A DNA stretch of 64,000 bases, taken from positions 562,352 through 626,351 of the forward strand of contig VWZL01002049.1 of NCBI GenBank assembly GCA_013396915.1, given 5' to 3'. Both the position numbers and the translations under genes were made by a program. Below are positions 35,981 through 49,110 of this stretch, piece after piece. The DNA is from Stercorarius parasiticus. Its lineage: Eukaryota; Chordata; Aves; Charadriiformes; Stercorariidae. Each line of letters starts with the position of its first letter. Positions within the stretch are counted from its first letter, which is position 1. Below the pieces are notes generated by a model. The model was given only the letters and a program-made list of their open reading frames with translations. It was not told where the DNA came from and did no database searches.

Positions 35981-38900
35981 AGATGGATTAAATTAGATGT
36001 GTTTGTAATATGGAGGGGTAAAGATGCATGTATGAACTCAGGAAGGCAAAGAAAAAGCAGCACAGGCTCTAGGCTCTTACATATGCAGTAATCTTAAAAT
36101 TTACCACTAAATTTGTCATCTCCAAGGACAAATTTGTCAGCATAAACAAAGGAAATTATTGGAGCAACAAAGTACTGGAACTGTTCTTTTGATTATTATC
36201 TCCGCTGCATAAAATGTCAAAATATTTTGGTTTTTTTACCTTGGTTAGCATTTGGGTCTGTTATTTAACACTGCAGGAATGTTAGGTAATATTTTCTTGC
36301 ATTTAACCTGCAATAAAACCAAGGAAAAATAAGGATTAAATGGAAAGGATTGTGACTGGTATCCATGCCATTTGAGAGCCACAGCTTTACAAAAAGCTGA
36401 AGGTGCAATGCTTCAGTTGTGACAACATAGCCTGGTGTGCACAAAATTTAATCGGTTCTCCTTAAATAAGTACTAATTTTCTTTGCATAGCTCTGCTTAA
36501 GAACATGCAGTGTTTTCCTGTACTGTGAGTACTGTGTGCACTGGACTGGCAATATCTAGCTGTCTGGGGCAAATGCCCACTCTATAAGGGTGACCTTGTT
36601 TGAAGAAGACATCATTTTCTATTATCACCCTCTCAGAATTAGAAATCCATAACCTTCTACTTCACTGACAGTTATAAAAAGTGTCATTAAAAATGGATAT
36701 ATTCGCGTTGTATGTGCATGCTCATTCTAATACACTGCAATTTTTTATTCCTACTTCATTTCCTTTTTATAGACCTAGTTCCCAGCGGTGTCTTGCATTT
36801 CTCAGAAATATCCTTGCATGCTATACCAATCTTCTGAAAAAACAGTAAGTGGAGATGAAAAATAGCCTCTACTGAAGTTCCTGCTTAGTTGGTGCTGCTA
36901 GGGCAGAGTCTGGCTGTCCTCATGAGGTAGTTTTGACTATACTGATTTGATAGATTGGTTTCATCCAGAAAAATGAACATTGTCTTTTTTGTTTTAGAAG
37001 ATATGAGACACCAGAAATCTGGAATGTGGGCTGGAGAAGAGGGCTCCTTTTGCCCGAGGACTGGCGTGTTAATTAGAATGAGGCTAGCACAACATAAAGT
37101 TGATTCCCTTTGCAATATGTTTTTGCCTCTCTGCTGTAGGATCTGTTTTCACAGAAGCAGCTATTTATGAACCAAGTTGTCATGTTCTGTCAGGCAATCT
37201 ATGACACTGTTCCTATCCCCTGATGGCTGCTGCTTCTGATTACACCAATGATGAGATTTGCCTCAGGATAGTCATATCAATCTTTTTCACTAAGAAATAT
37301 TCTTGACTTTGATTCCCTTTTCATCTTGTTGCACACAAACCTTCCCATCTTCGGGGGAAGTTCTAATTGTTAGCTGTGCTATTCTCTTGATTAAAAAATA
37401 CCCTCTGCTTCATACTTACTTCCTATTTTGACAAAATGTGAGCAGAACTGTGGGAACAGTTCAGCAACCATTCTTGCCTGTGCAGTGCTTCTGAAGAGGA
37501 GAAATAATGGATCCAGTCACTATGTAAAACTCTTGTACAGCTTGTGCGGACTGGAAACATGGGTAAGGAACTGCTGTTTCAAGTTTGCCTTTTGAAATGG
37601 AGTTCAGACTGGCAGTTGCACACAATTATTGTTTATAGCAGAGCTTTACGTTCCTTTGTCCCTTGAAATTTTGAGCCCAGGCTACAGCAGATGTACACAA
37701 CTTTACACACACAGGTAAAACATCATGATAGACAGCCCCTGGAGAAAAAGCATTGCATGAAGTACGTACTGTCACTGCCTTCTCTTGGCTTTGTGATTAT
37801 TCCTCATGCCACTTCCCTTTCTGTGAGTGACAGAGAACCCTCTATGAGTTGCAAGTGGGAATCTAACATCAATGAAGCAGTTGCCTTTGATAAGTTGAGC
37901 AGCTAGAAAATGGGAAGTCAAAATCACTCAAGAAGAATGTCTATTTTTTGTAAGGTGTGATGGTCTGTACAAGGGAGGGTAAATACCTTCCCCTGCAAAT
38001 ATGTCTTTCCAGTGTTAACATGAGTTCAAAGCTACATTTTCTAACGGGGAGCAGGAAAAGATAAAGTGATATTTGAGATTAACTAAAAAAGCTGCATTCT
38101 TGCTCCAAAGCAAAGAATGTCATAAAGAAAGCCCAAGTGCTCACCTGCCTAAACTCTGTGCAAAGGGGACAAGTCTGTGATCATTAGGCTGCTGTTCTCT
38201 TTCAGATCAAGCACTGGAAGCAGCTGGGAAAGCAATTTCAGGGCAGTTAAGGAAAGGAACATGTAAACGTGTACTGGGGTGTGGGCTAATGCATCTCATT
38301 TTTTCCACAGAGGAAGGGAAAGGACTTCAGCCTGACAAATACACTCAAGTTAGATCACAAAGCATCTAGCATTTGACTTGCTTTACTTCCATGTAAGGGA
38401 AATTGTACTGTTAAAATTGGACTTTCCAATTTTCAATTAAAAACAAATGTTTAACTCAAGCATGCAAGTATGCCTCTGCTACTTTTTCAATCTTTTTTCC
38501 TTTGCAGATCTACAGATGCTGTTTTATAGCTTGTCTATCAACAGAGTTTTTAAATAAGCTGTAGCAAGGCTGGAGACAGCCCTCAGTTGTATCTTAAAGA
38601 GTAAGAAGATAATGGGAGTTATGACTTAACAGAATTTGCGTTGCTGTATATGCATTGCTTTTAAGGCAACAAGAGTCACTGGCAGAGGGGGATCCAGTTG
38701 GCTTTCAAATCTCAGTCTTATTTTATTGGAGATACAGTTAGAGAAGGGTAAATATATTTAGGCTTATAAATGTTCAGCAGAATCGTGAAGTTAATGAGCA
38801 TCTTCAAATATCTCATCAATGCATTAATTTTTCAGTCTTAAATCATTCAGCTAAAGTTTCCAATTATAATCTTCACAGGCTGAAATCCTGGCTCCAGCAC

Positions 38901-41900
38901 AATTAAAATGAGTTTTCTAATTGACTTTGATGGAATCTGGATTTCACTTTTTTACGTGTGTATTATTTCTGTAAATGTGTGTGTGCACACTTGCGTATTT
39001 TAAATGACACCAAGATTCTGGTATCATCAGGTGATTCCTGGAGACTGAATCCACTGTAAAATTCAGGTATCTCATTGTAGCTAGGACTTATTCAAGAGCC
39101 ACATATGTTGATTCCTTTGATTTTCTTAATGAGTCCACTAGTAAGGCAGAGCACCAGATGTCGCTTTAGAAACAGCACAGGGTAGGAGCAAGCAATCAAG
39201 CTGTATTGTTAAGAGAGATGGAGACCAGAAGGCTGAAAAAGTAATTTTGGTGATATTTGTCCCTGTGTCATGGAGTCTGAACCAAAAAAATCCCCAGAAG
39301 TACCCTGTGAGTGAAGTATGAGAAAGCAATGAGGCCCTCGTTCATGCTGGTTGTTTAACACACACTGGTAAGTTCAGTTTGATGTCATCCTTAATTTCCT
39401 TCTGCTTCTTATTAACAAAGTTGCAGAATTTGTACAGGAAAGTGGGTGGAATAAGAGAAATCGATGGATGTTCTGTAGTTCAACAGCCCCTGCCCTATAA
39501 CACATTCTGATTCTATACGTGGACTGGAAGGTACCAAGTAATCTCAATTTCCTGCAATTTGTAGATACAGCTGTTTTAGAGCTCTAATGGCAACGATAGG
39601 CCTGGGAATTATGGTCCTCATATAGCTATGAAATCAAACTGTATGAGAAACTGCAAATGCACTCTAGCACAGTCACTTAGGTGCCCGTAGAGATCAACTG
39701 CAAAAGGAGATGGTTACTGCCAGACTGCAGTTGTCTTCCTGAAGGTTGGTTTTCTTTAGTAGGGTTTATGAAACTGGAATCCATTTAGCAGGGAACCATG
39801 AAGTGGGAAAAGACAGAGTGTCCTACACAATCTTTGGGTTTACAGAGTTGCTAAGTCACCCATATCCTCCTGTGACTTGTTTATGGACTGGTCTGTTAGT
39901 TTTATTTAGATTTGGTTCAGGCCAACCTGCATACCTCATGTAGCAGCTACCAAGTCTTACTGATAAGGCAGCATGGAGAGATGCAAACCACCCCGAACAA
40001 GGAGCCTTCTGGAGACCCCCTAGACACAGCTTTTCATCCTGCTACAGACCTTCTACTGTGTAAAGTATAAGCTGCTCTGAAAAGCAGCAAGAATATCTAT
40101 TTGGCAAGATTAAGATGCTAGATTTTGCTTACTGCCCTTTTTGAAAATAACATTTAGAAACCTTGATCTCAACGTCAATTTGTTTGGGCATGATTATCAG
40201 TAAAAGCTTTTTGATCCACTTTGGAGTATAAAACAGCAGCGTAAAACCACCTTTCAGTTCTGTTCAGTGAGAATTCCCTTTTCAGACTCAGATCAGACAA
40301 GTGCTGAAATTTATTTCTTATGAAAGAAGGTCCACAAAAAAAGGAAATGTATAGTGTGGCTGGGCATATATATTTGTTTTCTAAGTGTATGTGGCATTCA
40401 AGCAGATTAGCAGGCTACCTTCTCAAAATGTTGATGTTTTCTGATGTTCACAAGAACAGAGGGGACACAGCTTATAGCCGCCATTTTTTTTCCATATGTT
40501 GCTATTGTAATGACTATTGTAAGTGCATACAGTAAATTCCATGTTTGATCTGTCTCTATTACTCTTCATAATAATGACAATTCATTTTACAGGAGGTCAC
40601 ATGGGAGAAAATTAGACTACTCAAACTGTAAGGTATTACTCAGATGATACGATATATGCATCATCCCAGCAATCTCTGTAAGTAGTGTGTAGATATATCT
40701 AAGGTAACTTTAAATGAGATAGCTCAGGTACAGAGAGCATCATAGTTGCAGCATAATGGAGCTCAGCATAGGTGAATTCACCAATTTTGGCAATTTTCTG
40801 TTAGCTATGAAGCAAAGATTTCACTGCCTAGAAGGGTGGCACAGGTTTGTGGCACGTTGTGTGCCATGAGAGGTAACTCCAGGAAAAGGGTAGAAACATG
40901 CATAAGTATGTGTTTTATTCAGGTATACATAGATATACTTTATGCTTTTTTATTTATATAAAATCTATTTTCTTTAGGAACTAAAAAATCCACAACTATT
41001 AGATAAAACATATCCAGGATTGTATGTTATGGTGAAGCTGCATAATTAAGAAGCACACTCCATGAGATAATAGATGGGCTGGAGACTTATGCATTAGTTT
41101 GGATTCCCCTTTTCTGCCCACTCCTATTCTGTGTTTTGTCAGATAAGTGACAGTATTTCCCTCAGTGATTTTCCTTGTATTCTGTTATGATAGTCAATGC
41201 TAGCCTTCCCAGCATTTGTGTTGACCAATTTAGCAGCAAATGCTATACTGGGGGGAGAGCTTTAAACCATCCATTTGTTTCCTTTACTCAAAAATATTAA
41301 TTTTGATGCTGATAGGAAGCAGCAGCCTAACTGTCCCTGTTTGATGTATATGCTCTGGAAAACCAAAACACTCTAGGAGCTCCTTCAGAATATTTATAGG
41401 CAACAGGAACTCAGGAGGTGAGCAAGTGAGACTAGGATGCATATCAATAACTCAGTAAATACACTGTAGGGAGAAACATCATGCGAGACTTATACTGGGT
41501 AAAAAGATTACATAGCATGATTTAAATATTAAATAACGAAAGGTTATTCTTTTAATATTAAAGTGAAGAAAGGCATTAGTAGATGGCAACGATGCATTTC
41601 TTCTGATCTACTTTATGGGGAGTATTCAACATTCATGAGGATTTTTTTAAGACACTAGAAAAAGTTAGGCTCTTTGTATTCTGGTTTGGGCAAACGTTTT
41701 GAAGAAAGTATAAAATCTAAAAACTTTCCCATATAAAACACATTGCTAAGCACCCACACCTTCCCCCTTGAAATAGGGTGACTCAGGTTTCCCTTTCGAA
41801 TAGTGCTTAACACAGCAGGGGAATGCCCTCACCTGGCCCTTTGTGCTACCCTTGTAATAGCAGTGGTGCACAAAATGTTTAGCGTATCACCAGCCAGTCA

Positions 41901-44900
41901 GGCTTTTCTCTGATGGATTTACTAAAAGACAAATGTAAGTGATGGAATCTGCTATGAATCTAAAAAAAACACCATACCCAAACATATTTAGTACAGATTA
42001 AAACACGTCTTACTTGCTATGAACCCAAGACATCTATTTGTTTTTCTTTTTGTTAGCTTTTTCTATGACAGGTGACATAACTCAGTTTACACTGTATTGG
42101 CACATTGGAGATACAGACATGTGAACAAAGTGCTGTGGAAAAGTGTGGTGCGATCCTGTAGGCAGACAAACTCCTCCAGTTATGGATGTATATAATCATG
42201 CCGTTTTTACCCAGGAACTTTCTGCAAAGTTTACTGTGGTGTAAGAGCATATCTGGTCACTTTAAAGCTAAAGATTAAACCAAGTATTCATTCCTTCTAT
42301 CACATTTTTAAAAGAAAACTTAGAAGAATAGGCAAAAAGTATTTCCTTTCTTTTAACGAAAGGACATGAGCCTCTAAGAGGAGCAAAGAGATATGAAATG
42401 ACAAAGGCTGAGTGATGGAAAGGAAGTGCTTGGGTTTTGTTTAAAGAGAAAGCCACTTTTCTTCTGTTATGCTCTAATTCCTGCTATTTTAGAGCAGAAA
42501 AGAGTATCCCCTGCTGAGCATCTCTGCAGAACTAATGAGGCACCTTGTTGACTGCTATACTGCATTGCTTTTTAAATAGAATTCATGATGGGGTACCATT
42601 TTAAAATCCTGTGCCAAACTCCCCAGCTACAAATGGAGCATCAGGGACCAGAATTACTGTTTTCTGCATTAAGTCAGTGTGAATTCAGCCACAGATCCGA
42701 TCAGTCTGCGAATTGAGCATCCGAGCCTGCGGGTTACCCTGTCTTTTATTGTTTATGCTACCCTGAACTTTCAAGGCAATGATTGTCTCACCAGTGGAGA
42801 AGCCCTTCGCAGCCTTTGGAGCCAGTCTGTGCTGTGCTTTACACCTGATAAAGTAGAAGGGTGCTGACAGAAGAATTGTCAGTGATATCTTCTCTAGCCA
42901 ATTTCCCTCATAGTACAATCTCCCCAGGGTACAAGTGTGGTTCAGGTACATTTTTTCGGTCACATTCCTATGTTTTCAGCAGTAAGAAATGGAAAGTAAA
43001 CATTAAAGGATAGAAACAACGCTGTGGTTTTGGATCAGTAACTCATTGCCATGCAGCATTCTTTCAACTGGATAGGGGAACGTAATGATAAAATACAGTG
43101 ACAATAAAATCATTTGGAGATCAGGAATGCTTCAAATTCCATTCCTTTTCCTTTTGTTTTAACAGGCCCTCTTTGCCACGCTGTGATTTCCTTGGAAATT
43201 AGTTAATTTTTGGTCAGTAATAACAATGCAAAGCAAACTGTGCTTCAAATGCTTTCCTGTTCATGAAATTCAATTGCAGAGATACGCAAAAGAGAACGTG
43301 TAACTACCTCTAGGATTTCTTCATCACTTGCTTCCAACTCTACTGCTACATATTGATCCTCTGGCACACTGTATTCAAATTTCATACAATTTACCACTTG
43401 CAGGAAATGTGGTCAGTTTTGGAGATCAGCTGCTGGGCTGACTCTGAGCATTCAGCAGCTTTCTCCTGTGTCCTCCTACAATGTAGGGCCTGAATCCCAG
43501 CCTTGGCTGAATGAAATCCTCCATTCTACTGTTGTGCCATACTGTGTTTGTTTTCTGACATTTCATCCCTTGTTTCTATAGTTTCCTAAAACCTTGTGTA
43601 AACAAATGCATCCAATACTATTATATTCCTTCCAAAGAGCATGTATTTAAAAGAAATAGATATGTCCCTCTGCCTTGGAAAGGGTCATACTTGTGTCTCC
43701 ACTAGACGTGGCAACATCAGCAACATCTGAGGAGTTAAGGCATTCCCAGACTGAAACAAACACACCAGTTTCTCACCTTGGTCCAATACTGAGTTCCTGT
43801 TAACACACATAAGGAGCATTGTTGATGATTTGTACTGACTCATAATCTAGTTACTATCATGAGCTAACAAATGCAGTACTGCAATTTGAATTCTACGTAT
43901 AAATAATTTTATGGACAGCTTTAATCAAGTTTTTCCTTTAGCTTTTCTTGGAAGTTTAAATTTCAGGAAACAGTATTCGTACAACCATCCTCTACAGAGT
44001 AATTAAGGTTAATTTGCTGTATTTAATTAAATTAAGCCAATTTCTTCTCCCATTGGATTATTTGGAGGTAGGATCAGATGTAGGCAGAGAAAATAGTCAG
44101 ATTTTACATTTTAAACTGCCTTACCCTTCTGAAGATTTTCTGTTGCCAGACTATCCCCCCCCTTGCTGCTATTAACTAACCCCATGCCATGAGGCATTGA
44201 ACTGCCAGCTAGAAAGGTTTTTTGGGATTTAGTGGGAAATCTCTGATGTGCCTTGGAGAAAGCCTGTGAAGGTAGTATACAAGGTCAGATGGACCAAGAG
44301 CTTAATGAGAGCACTAATGGGAACATCTCCTTTTTATGTATGTGAAATAAATAGAGGAGAAACTAATGAGGTTACGTTGTCATCAAGCTGTGAGTTTTTT
44401 ACCCTGTAAACAGGCCTTTGCAGCCTTACTTCTGCTCGCACTTAGGGAACTTGTTTCCTGAAAATTTAAAGCTTTCTGTTTATATGCATATTGAAATGAG
44501 TTTAAAATGGTATACATGTGACATGGAAGAGGTATCACACACAACTGCCAATATAACCAACTACTGCTATCTCATTTGGTCTAATTTTAAGGCCACAGGC
44601 ATGAATACAGCAAAATAATATTCAAATATAGCTTTTCAAAACCAACATTTCTAGAGAGTTTATTCTTCCATTGGACTTTTTAAAGTGGTTTCCGAAGAGA
44701 AGAATAATTCAGCCACCATTTAGCTCTAGCTTCCCTTAAAAAACTAGCTTATTAAGGTCTATTCTCTATGTGGATTTTTCCATTTTAAGAACCTTTCCAG
44801 AATCAGTGCCTGTTTATTAGCCTTATTATAAGCAGCAGTCACATACTTAAAAATATAGGCTGCCCTGTGAATGAAGAAGTTGTGTGGCTTCTAAACTATT

Positions 44901-45491
44901 GCAGCAGAATAGCTGGGTTTTGTACAAATACAGTATTTGAGGTTTACTATCTTGCTGCTTTCTAGACCAACAAGTAAAGTACTCATCACCTTATTTGAAG
45001 AGTCAGGAAATCAAAGCCTGTTACGCTGACAGTGATTTTCTGGCCCATCATGTCTAGTCTCCTGCTGCTGCTGCAGGCAGCCACATTGTATATTCTCATT
45101 CACAGGTGATCAGTTTTCCCCATCTACGGTTTGTCTCTGACAGGTGTTTCAGACCTTCACTCCTTGCAAAGACTAGAACCTTTTTTGATGCACTTATAAC
45201 TAAGTTAGAAGTATAAGAACAGTCTTATTTATTAATGATTGAAGTTCCACAAAATGTAATGAATAAAGAATAAGAGGCAGTGCTTTAAAGGAAATAGGAT
45301 TAGCAACTGTCTCAAAGCAGAACTGGAGTTCACATGCTCAGAAAAATGCGAGATGGTACTATGCCTGAATGTAAGAGATAAAACTGATAATTTGCAAATA
45401 TATTAAAGTAGGCTTTGCAATGACTTTTAAGGACAGCATTTTTTTACCTATATCTGTATGAGTGGACAACGGACATCATCTTTTATGATAA
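35981..45491. other. Non-coding DNA, no gene recognised
   Basis: About 9.5 kb of AT-rich sequence. The only repeat identified is a palindromic old element at 38881-38947. Frames do not exceed about 92 codons and show no motif. No RNA gene was recognised. Confidence 0.55.
38881..38947. repeat. 67-bp palindromic ancient interspersed repeat
   Basis: The ends are inverted copies: TGAAATCCTGGCTCCA at 38881-38896 pairs with TGGAATCTGGATTTCA at 38932-38947, matching at 13 of 16 positions. The interior has a further loose inverted relation (AATTAAAATGAG against TTTTCTAATTGA). The pattern resembles an old palindromic repeat found in many copies in bird and reptile non-coding DNA, built around ATTGACTTCAATGG-type words. 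I cannot name its family. The transcript could fold into one hairpin on either strand. Confidence 0.6.
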
Positions 45492-45947
45492 CTCCCTCAG
45501 AGGAGGGCCATGAAGATGATCAGAGGGCTGGAGCACCTCTCCTATTAGGGCAGGCTGAGAGAGTTGGGGTTGTTCAGCCTGCAGAAGAGAAGGCTCCGAG
45601 GAGACCATACAGCAGCCTTACAGTACCTGAAGGGGGCCTACAGGAGAGATGGGGAGGGACTCTTTATCAGGTAGTGGAGTGATAGGATGAGGAGTAACGG
45701 TTTTAAACTGAAAGAGGATAGATTTAGATTAGATATTTTTGGAAGAAATTCTCTACTGTGAGGGTGGTGAGACACTGTAACGAAACTGTGGATGCCCCTT
45801 CCCTGGAAGTGTTCAAGACCTGGCTGGATGGGACTTTGAGCAACCAGGTCTAGTGGGAGGTGTCCCTGCCCATGGCAGGGGGGTTGGAACAAGATGATCT
45901 TTAAGGTCCCTTCCAACCCAAACCATTCTATGATTCTATGATTCTAT
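45492..45947 (+). mobile_element. CR1 LINE copy 4, 5'-truncated
   Basis: A plus-strand CR1 copy of about 455 bp. It opens with CTCAGAGGAGGGCCATGAAG and ends in the perfect terminal repeat ATTCTATGATTCTATGATTC, finishing at about 45947. Its 3' UTR (GGTTGGAACAAGATGATCTT and then TAAGGTCCCTTCCAACCC) resembles that of copy 1, so the two may belong to related subfamilies. The copy is shorter than copy 1 and more damaged in its coding part. Confidence 0.95.
45498..45853 (+). pseudogene. CR1 ORF2 C-terminal remnant in copy 4
   Basis: Reading from 45498, the translation shows QRRAMKMIRGLEHLSY, a TAG stop at 45546-45548, then [19 protein letters not shown] and a YLKGAYRRDGEGLF stretch. A second TAG lies at 45672-45674. 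Near 45735-45745 the frame shifts by one, after which TVRVVRH, VDAPSLEVFKTWLDGTLSN and a TAG at 45851-45853 follow. The conserved WNRLPRE segment is partly deleted. Two stops, a frameshift and a deletion make this clearly non-functional. Confidence 0.9.
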
Positions 45948-47426
45948 ATCCAAAGGTATAACCTGGCAATAAATCTTTTGAGTATCCTAAGTCTGGTATA
46001 ACTAATTAAAAGTTGGTTTATTGATTTTCACAGGCATTTTTTTAATGCACCTGCACAAAATTGCTTTTATCTTTCCGTTAATAAACTGAAGAATATCAGA
46101 AGCCTGTTGGTAATTGAAAATGCCTGCCTCTTCAATATTCACACAACACACTGTTGCTTTTGAAGGTTTTGGCCATCTAGTGGGAAGTCTTATTTGACAT
46201 CTTACAAGTGCAATACTACTTTTAACCTAATTTGACATTATTGGGTAATTTGTATTTGATCTTTAAAGGCATTTGTCCTTCTGCTTTTAGTCCCTGGGAC
46301 TATTTTATTTGACTTCTCCTGGAAATGAAAAACAAAAAAAAAGTCTTTAACACTATGAAAGACCTATAAAATGTATTTTCCTTATTTACATTAAAGAAAG
46401 AAGTTTGCTGTGATTTCCAACATGACATTTAGACATCAGACATCTATAAACAATGATTAGTTTGGCTTGTCTCAGGCATTTATGCAGCTGTTGAGGTTGA
46501 CCTTGCTGAAAGCAACACTAATCACTGTATGAGTCTCCCTTGTGGATTCCAGTAGAAGTGGAACCTATTTGTACAATAATTGATGATGTCAGCTGTCAGT
46601 CCGGTAAAAATCCTAATTTCTGAGTCATTTACATAGTCTACTTCTTGGGCCTGTTGCACAAGCTTGTCAAAGATCACTTACAGGAGAAACAGCACTGCAT
46701 GTACTGTATGTGCACATCGTGAATAGGTAGGAACACATGAGACTAAAGTATGTATGTGCAGGTGAATGGAGTTAGTTAACAGTAAGCATCAAAATCAGCA
46801 GTGGATTTCTCAGAAAACACTGAACACCGGGTCTCTGAAATTCAGAGCATCTCCAAGTTGCAAAAACGACAAATTCAAGTTTCTTTACAGAAGTCCTGAG
46901 CTGAGTGAAAATGCTGTTATATCCATGTTGTCTCAGTGCTGTGCTCCAGTGAATGTATATTTTCAATATTCAACCTATATATTATCCTGGATGTTACCAT
47001 GGCTCCATGGTTCCCAGACTGGAGCTGATTCATCTCTAACTAACTCAGAGGTGAGGTTTGTCTGCACCTGCATTACAGTTGTTTCCTCAGGCACCTTCAA
47101 CATGTCTCAGTCTAGCTATCCAACTTCATTAATCATCTTTTAAATCTTGCTCATGCAGTCAAAATCTGTCGAACCACACAGGAACGATTTGCCAGTGACT
47201 GAATAAATGTTTATTGATCAATATTCGGTGTATTCTGTAGGATAATACAGACTCTGAGAAGGAAATTCCCATAGTTAAAAAAAGAAAAAAGGCCCAAGAC
47301 CTGAGGCTGAGCTTCTAGTAAAACTGGTTGTTGTTAAAACTAAAAGATAGGCTGGGTATCTGAACCACAGCACATCTTAAAGGGTGATGCGAAAAAGGAT
47401 GGCCAGCCACAGAGAAACAATGAGCT

Positions 47427-47474
47427 ACTTCTAAACTAACTTCTATTACTACTTCTAAAGGTACTTCTATAAGA
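47427..47474. repeat. 12-bp minisatellite, 4 units
   Basis: The word ACTTCTA starts at 47427, 47439 and 47451, and its ACTTCTAT form at 47463, an exact 12-bp period over four units. The first five to seven bases of each unit are conserved and the last three vary. On the minus strand this gives a repeating Glu-Val-x-Leu-like peptide within the frame 47315-47566. I regard that as a by-product of the 12-bp period and not as a gene. Confidence 0.85.
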
Positions 47475-47805
47475 ATCTGCCATTTCCCAGCAGGCAAAAG
47501 TAAGCCTCTGCAAGGACTGGAGGACACCAGTGCAATCTGTACCACAATGTCCAGGACAGGCATCACAACATCTTGGCTATTTTGGTTGCTAGCACAAAAA
47601 GCAGAAGGATGTGAAAGACGTGAGGAGATAATCCACTCAGGAATCTGAAAGATTAACCTCTCAGATGCAGTTTAGTTTTGTTTCTTGTGTTTTCCCAAGG
47701 CTAGTAAGTTTGTGTGGTTTTGGGATTTTTGCCCCTAGAACTATCATTTGAGCTGACTGCATCTTTCCTTTCTCGTTCCATTTTCATGTTCTATGTTGCT
47801 AAGAG

Positions 47806-47819
47806 GTTTCCATGGCAAT
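47806..47819. promoter_or_regulatory. RFX X-box-like motif
   Basis: GTTTCCATGGCAAT is close to the RFX-family X-box consensus, an imperfect palindrome of GTTNCC and GGNAAC halves, with a mismatch in the last base. A related half-site word (GTTGCTAAG) lies just upstream. No promoter or gene is visible nearby, so this is only a sequence match. Confidence 0.25.
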
Positions 47820-48041
47820 TCTAATATTGGATTAAGGAAGACGTACTACTGAGGCTAACGCATCATCTCTGGAGTTGCCTAAGCCAGCGTGTACAGCTCT
47901 GCTGTGTGTGAATGGCCCAAACATGTTAAGAACTGCTATCAACTGATGTTGATAATAAAAGATAGCAGAGTAAAATGATGTAATATCAGCAGGCTGCAGG
48001 GAAAAAAGCAAAATGCTACTGCTAGATCCTCTGCAAACGTA

Positions 48042-48096
48042 GATTCATTGATTTTGATGGAACTACATTAATTTCTACCATTTGAGAACTCAGCCC
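48042..48096. repeat. Possible ancient repeat fragment
   Basis: The stretch with ATTGATTTTGATGGAACTAC followed by ATTTCTACCATTTGAGAACT resembles a common bird/reptile repeat of the form ATTGACTTCAATGG, then a TTTACACC-like word, then a GAGAAC-like word. It is diverged. The link to the element at 38881 rests on recalled word patterns. Confidence 0.4.
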
Positions 48097-49100
48097 AAAC
48101 AAATTGCACTTGCCACACTAATTCCATGAAAAGCAATGCAATTAACGTTGGCCTGCATTGAAAACACCACTGTTCACTGATGTCAGAACACGTTAATTCA
48201 GTTTCTCTTTACCGTAGCACTGGAGGCATTCTGAATGGCATTCTTTCTCTTTAAAATACCCAGCATTCATATTTTCCTGCACGGCCTCTAACCGTGCCTT
48301 GTAAACGATTTCAAACAGATCAATAATTACAGTTCTGCTACAGAAGTATTATGCCTTGGGTGGGACTGATATTTTTCAAAAGGAATAAACAAATTATCAT
48401 AAGGCCATCAATTAAATCCAGAAAGGGTAGTAAAATGCAAATAATTGTCTCTTTGTGTTTAGAGGTTAATTTATTATCCCAAGCTATTTTATTGCTTCAG
48501 CCTCCAAAGATGTCACTCAGGCAGTGTGTACCTGCAGGCAGGTTTCTGTATAGAGAAACCACCCCCTTCACTTGTTTGGCACCACATCCCAAGGCCGGGC
48601 TGGAGAGACGATGTCTCGTGATTCAGTCTTCATGTTCAGTGTGAGCTCCCTTGTGGGAAGGAGCACTTGGGATGTTTCTCTTTCTGGTTCATCAGAAACT
48701 GAAGTAAGACCAGAGATCTAATTCTCTCCAGCCAGTAAACATCTGTGTAATTGTCACTGCCGGCCTGGTCCAGGTTCACAACAGGCCAGGTCAAGAAACT
48801 TAATATTTCTGGGTTATAAACCAACCATGATAATCCACAAATGGGAACAGTACTATGGGTGTGGTGAGGCTTTATCTAAACCAGCATGACTGACGTAGGA
48901 AATATATGGACAATCTAGGGAAAAAAAATGTTTAAATACTGCTTAAACAAACTATGCTTTTAAAAACTGAAAGTTTTCCAGATTCTTTTTTGTTCTGTGT
49001 TTGGAATCTTAGCTAAAAAAAAATTTAACAATACATTAATCCACAGGATTGCCATACATTTTGAAGAGTTTTCTTTCTGCTTTCTGTCCGTTCCCGGAGT

Positions 49101-49110
49101 GGGGGGGGGG
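49101..49110. repeat. G10 homopolymer
   Basis: Ten consecutive G residues lie within otherwise mixed sequence. The length is liable to be miscalled in sequencing. Confidence 0.95.

Noticed and set aside
46766..47143. 125-codon open frame, plus strand
   Set aside because: No family similarity, low-complexity or serine-rich stretches, and no promoter or splice context.
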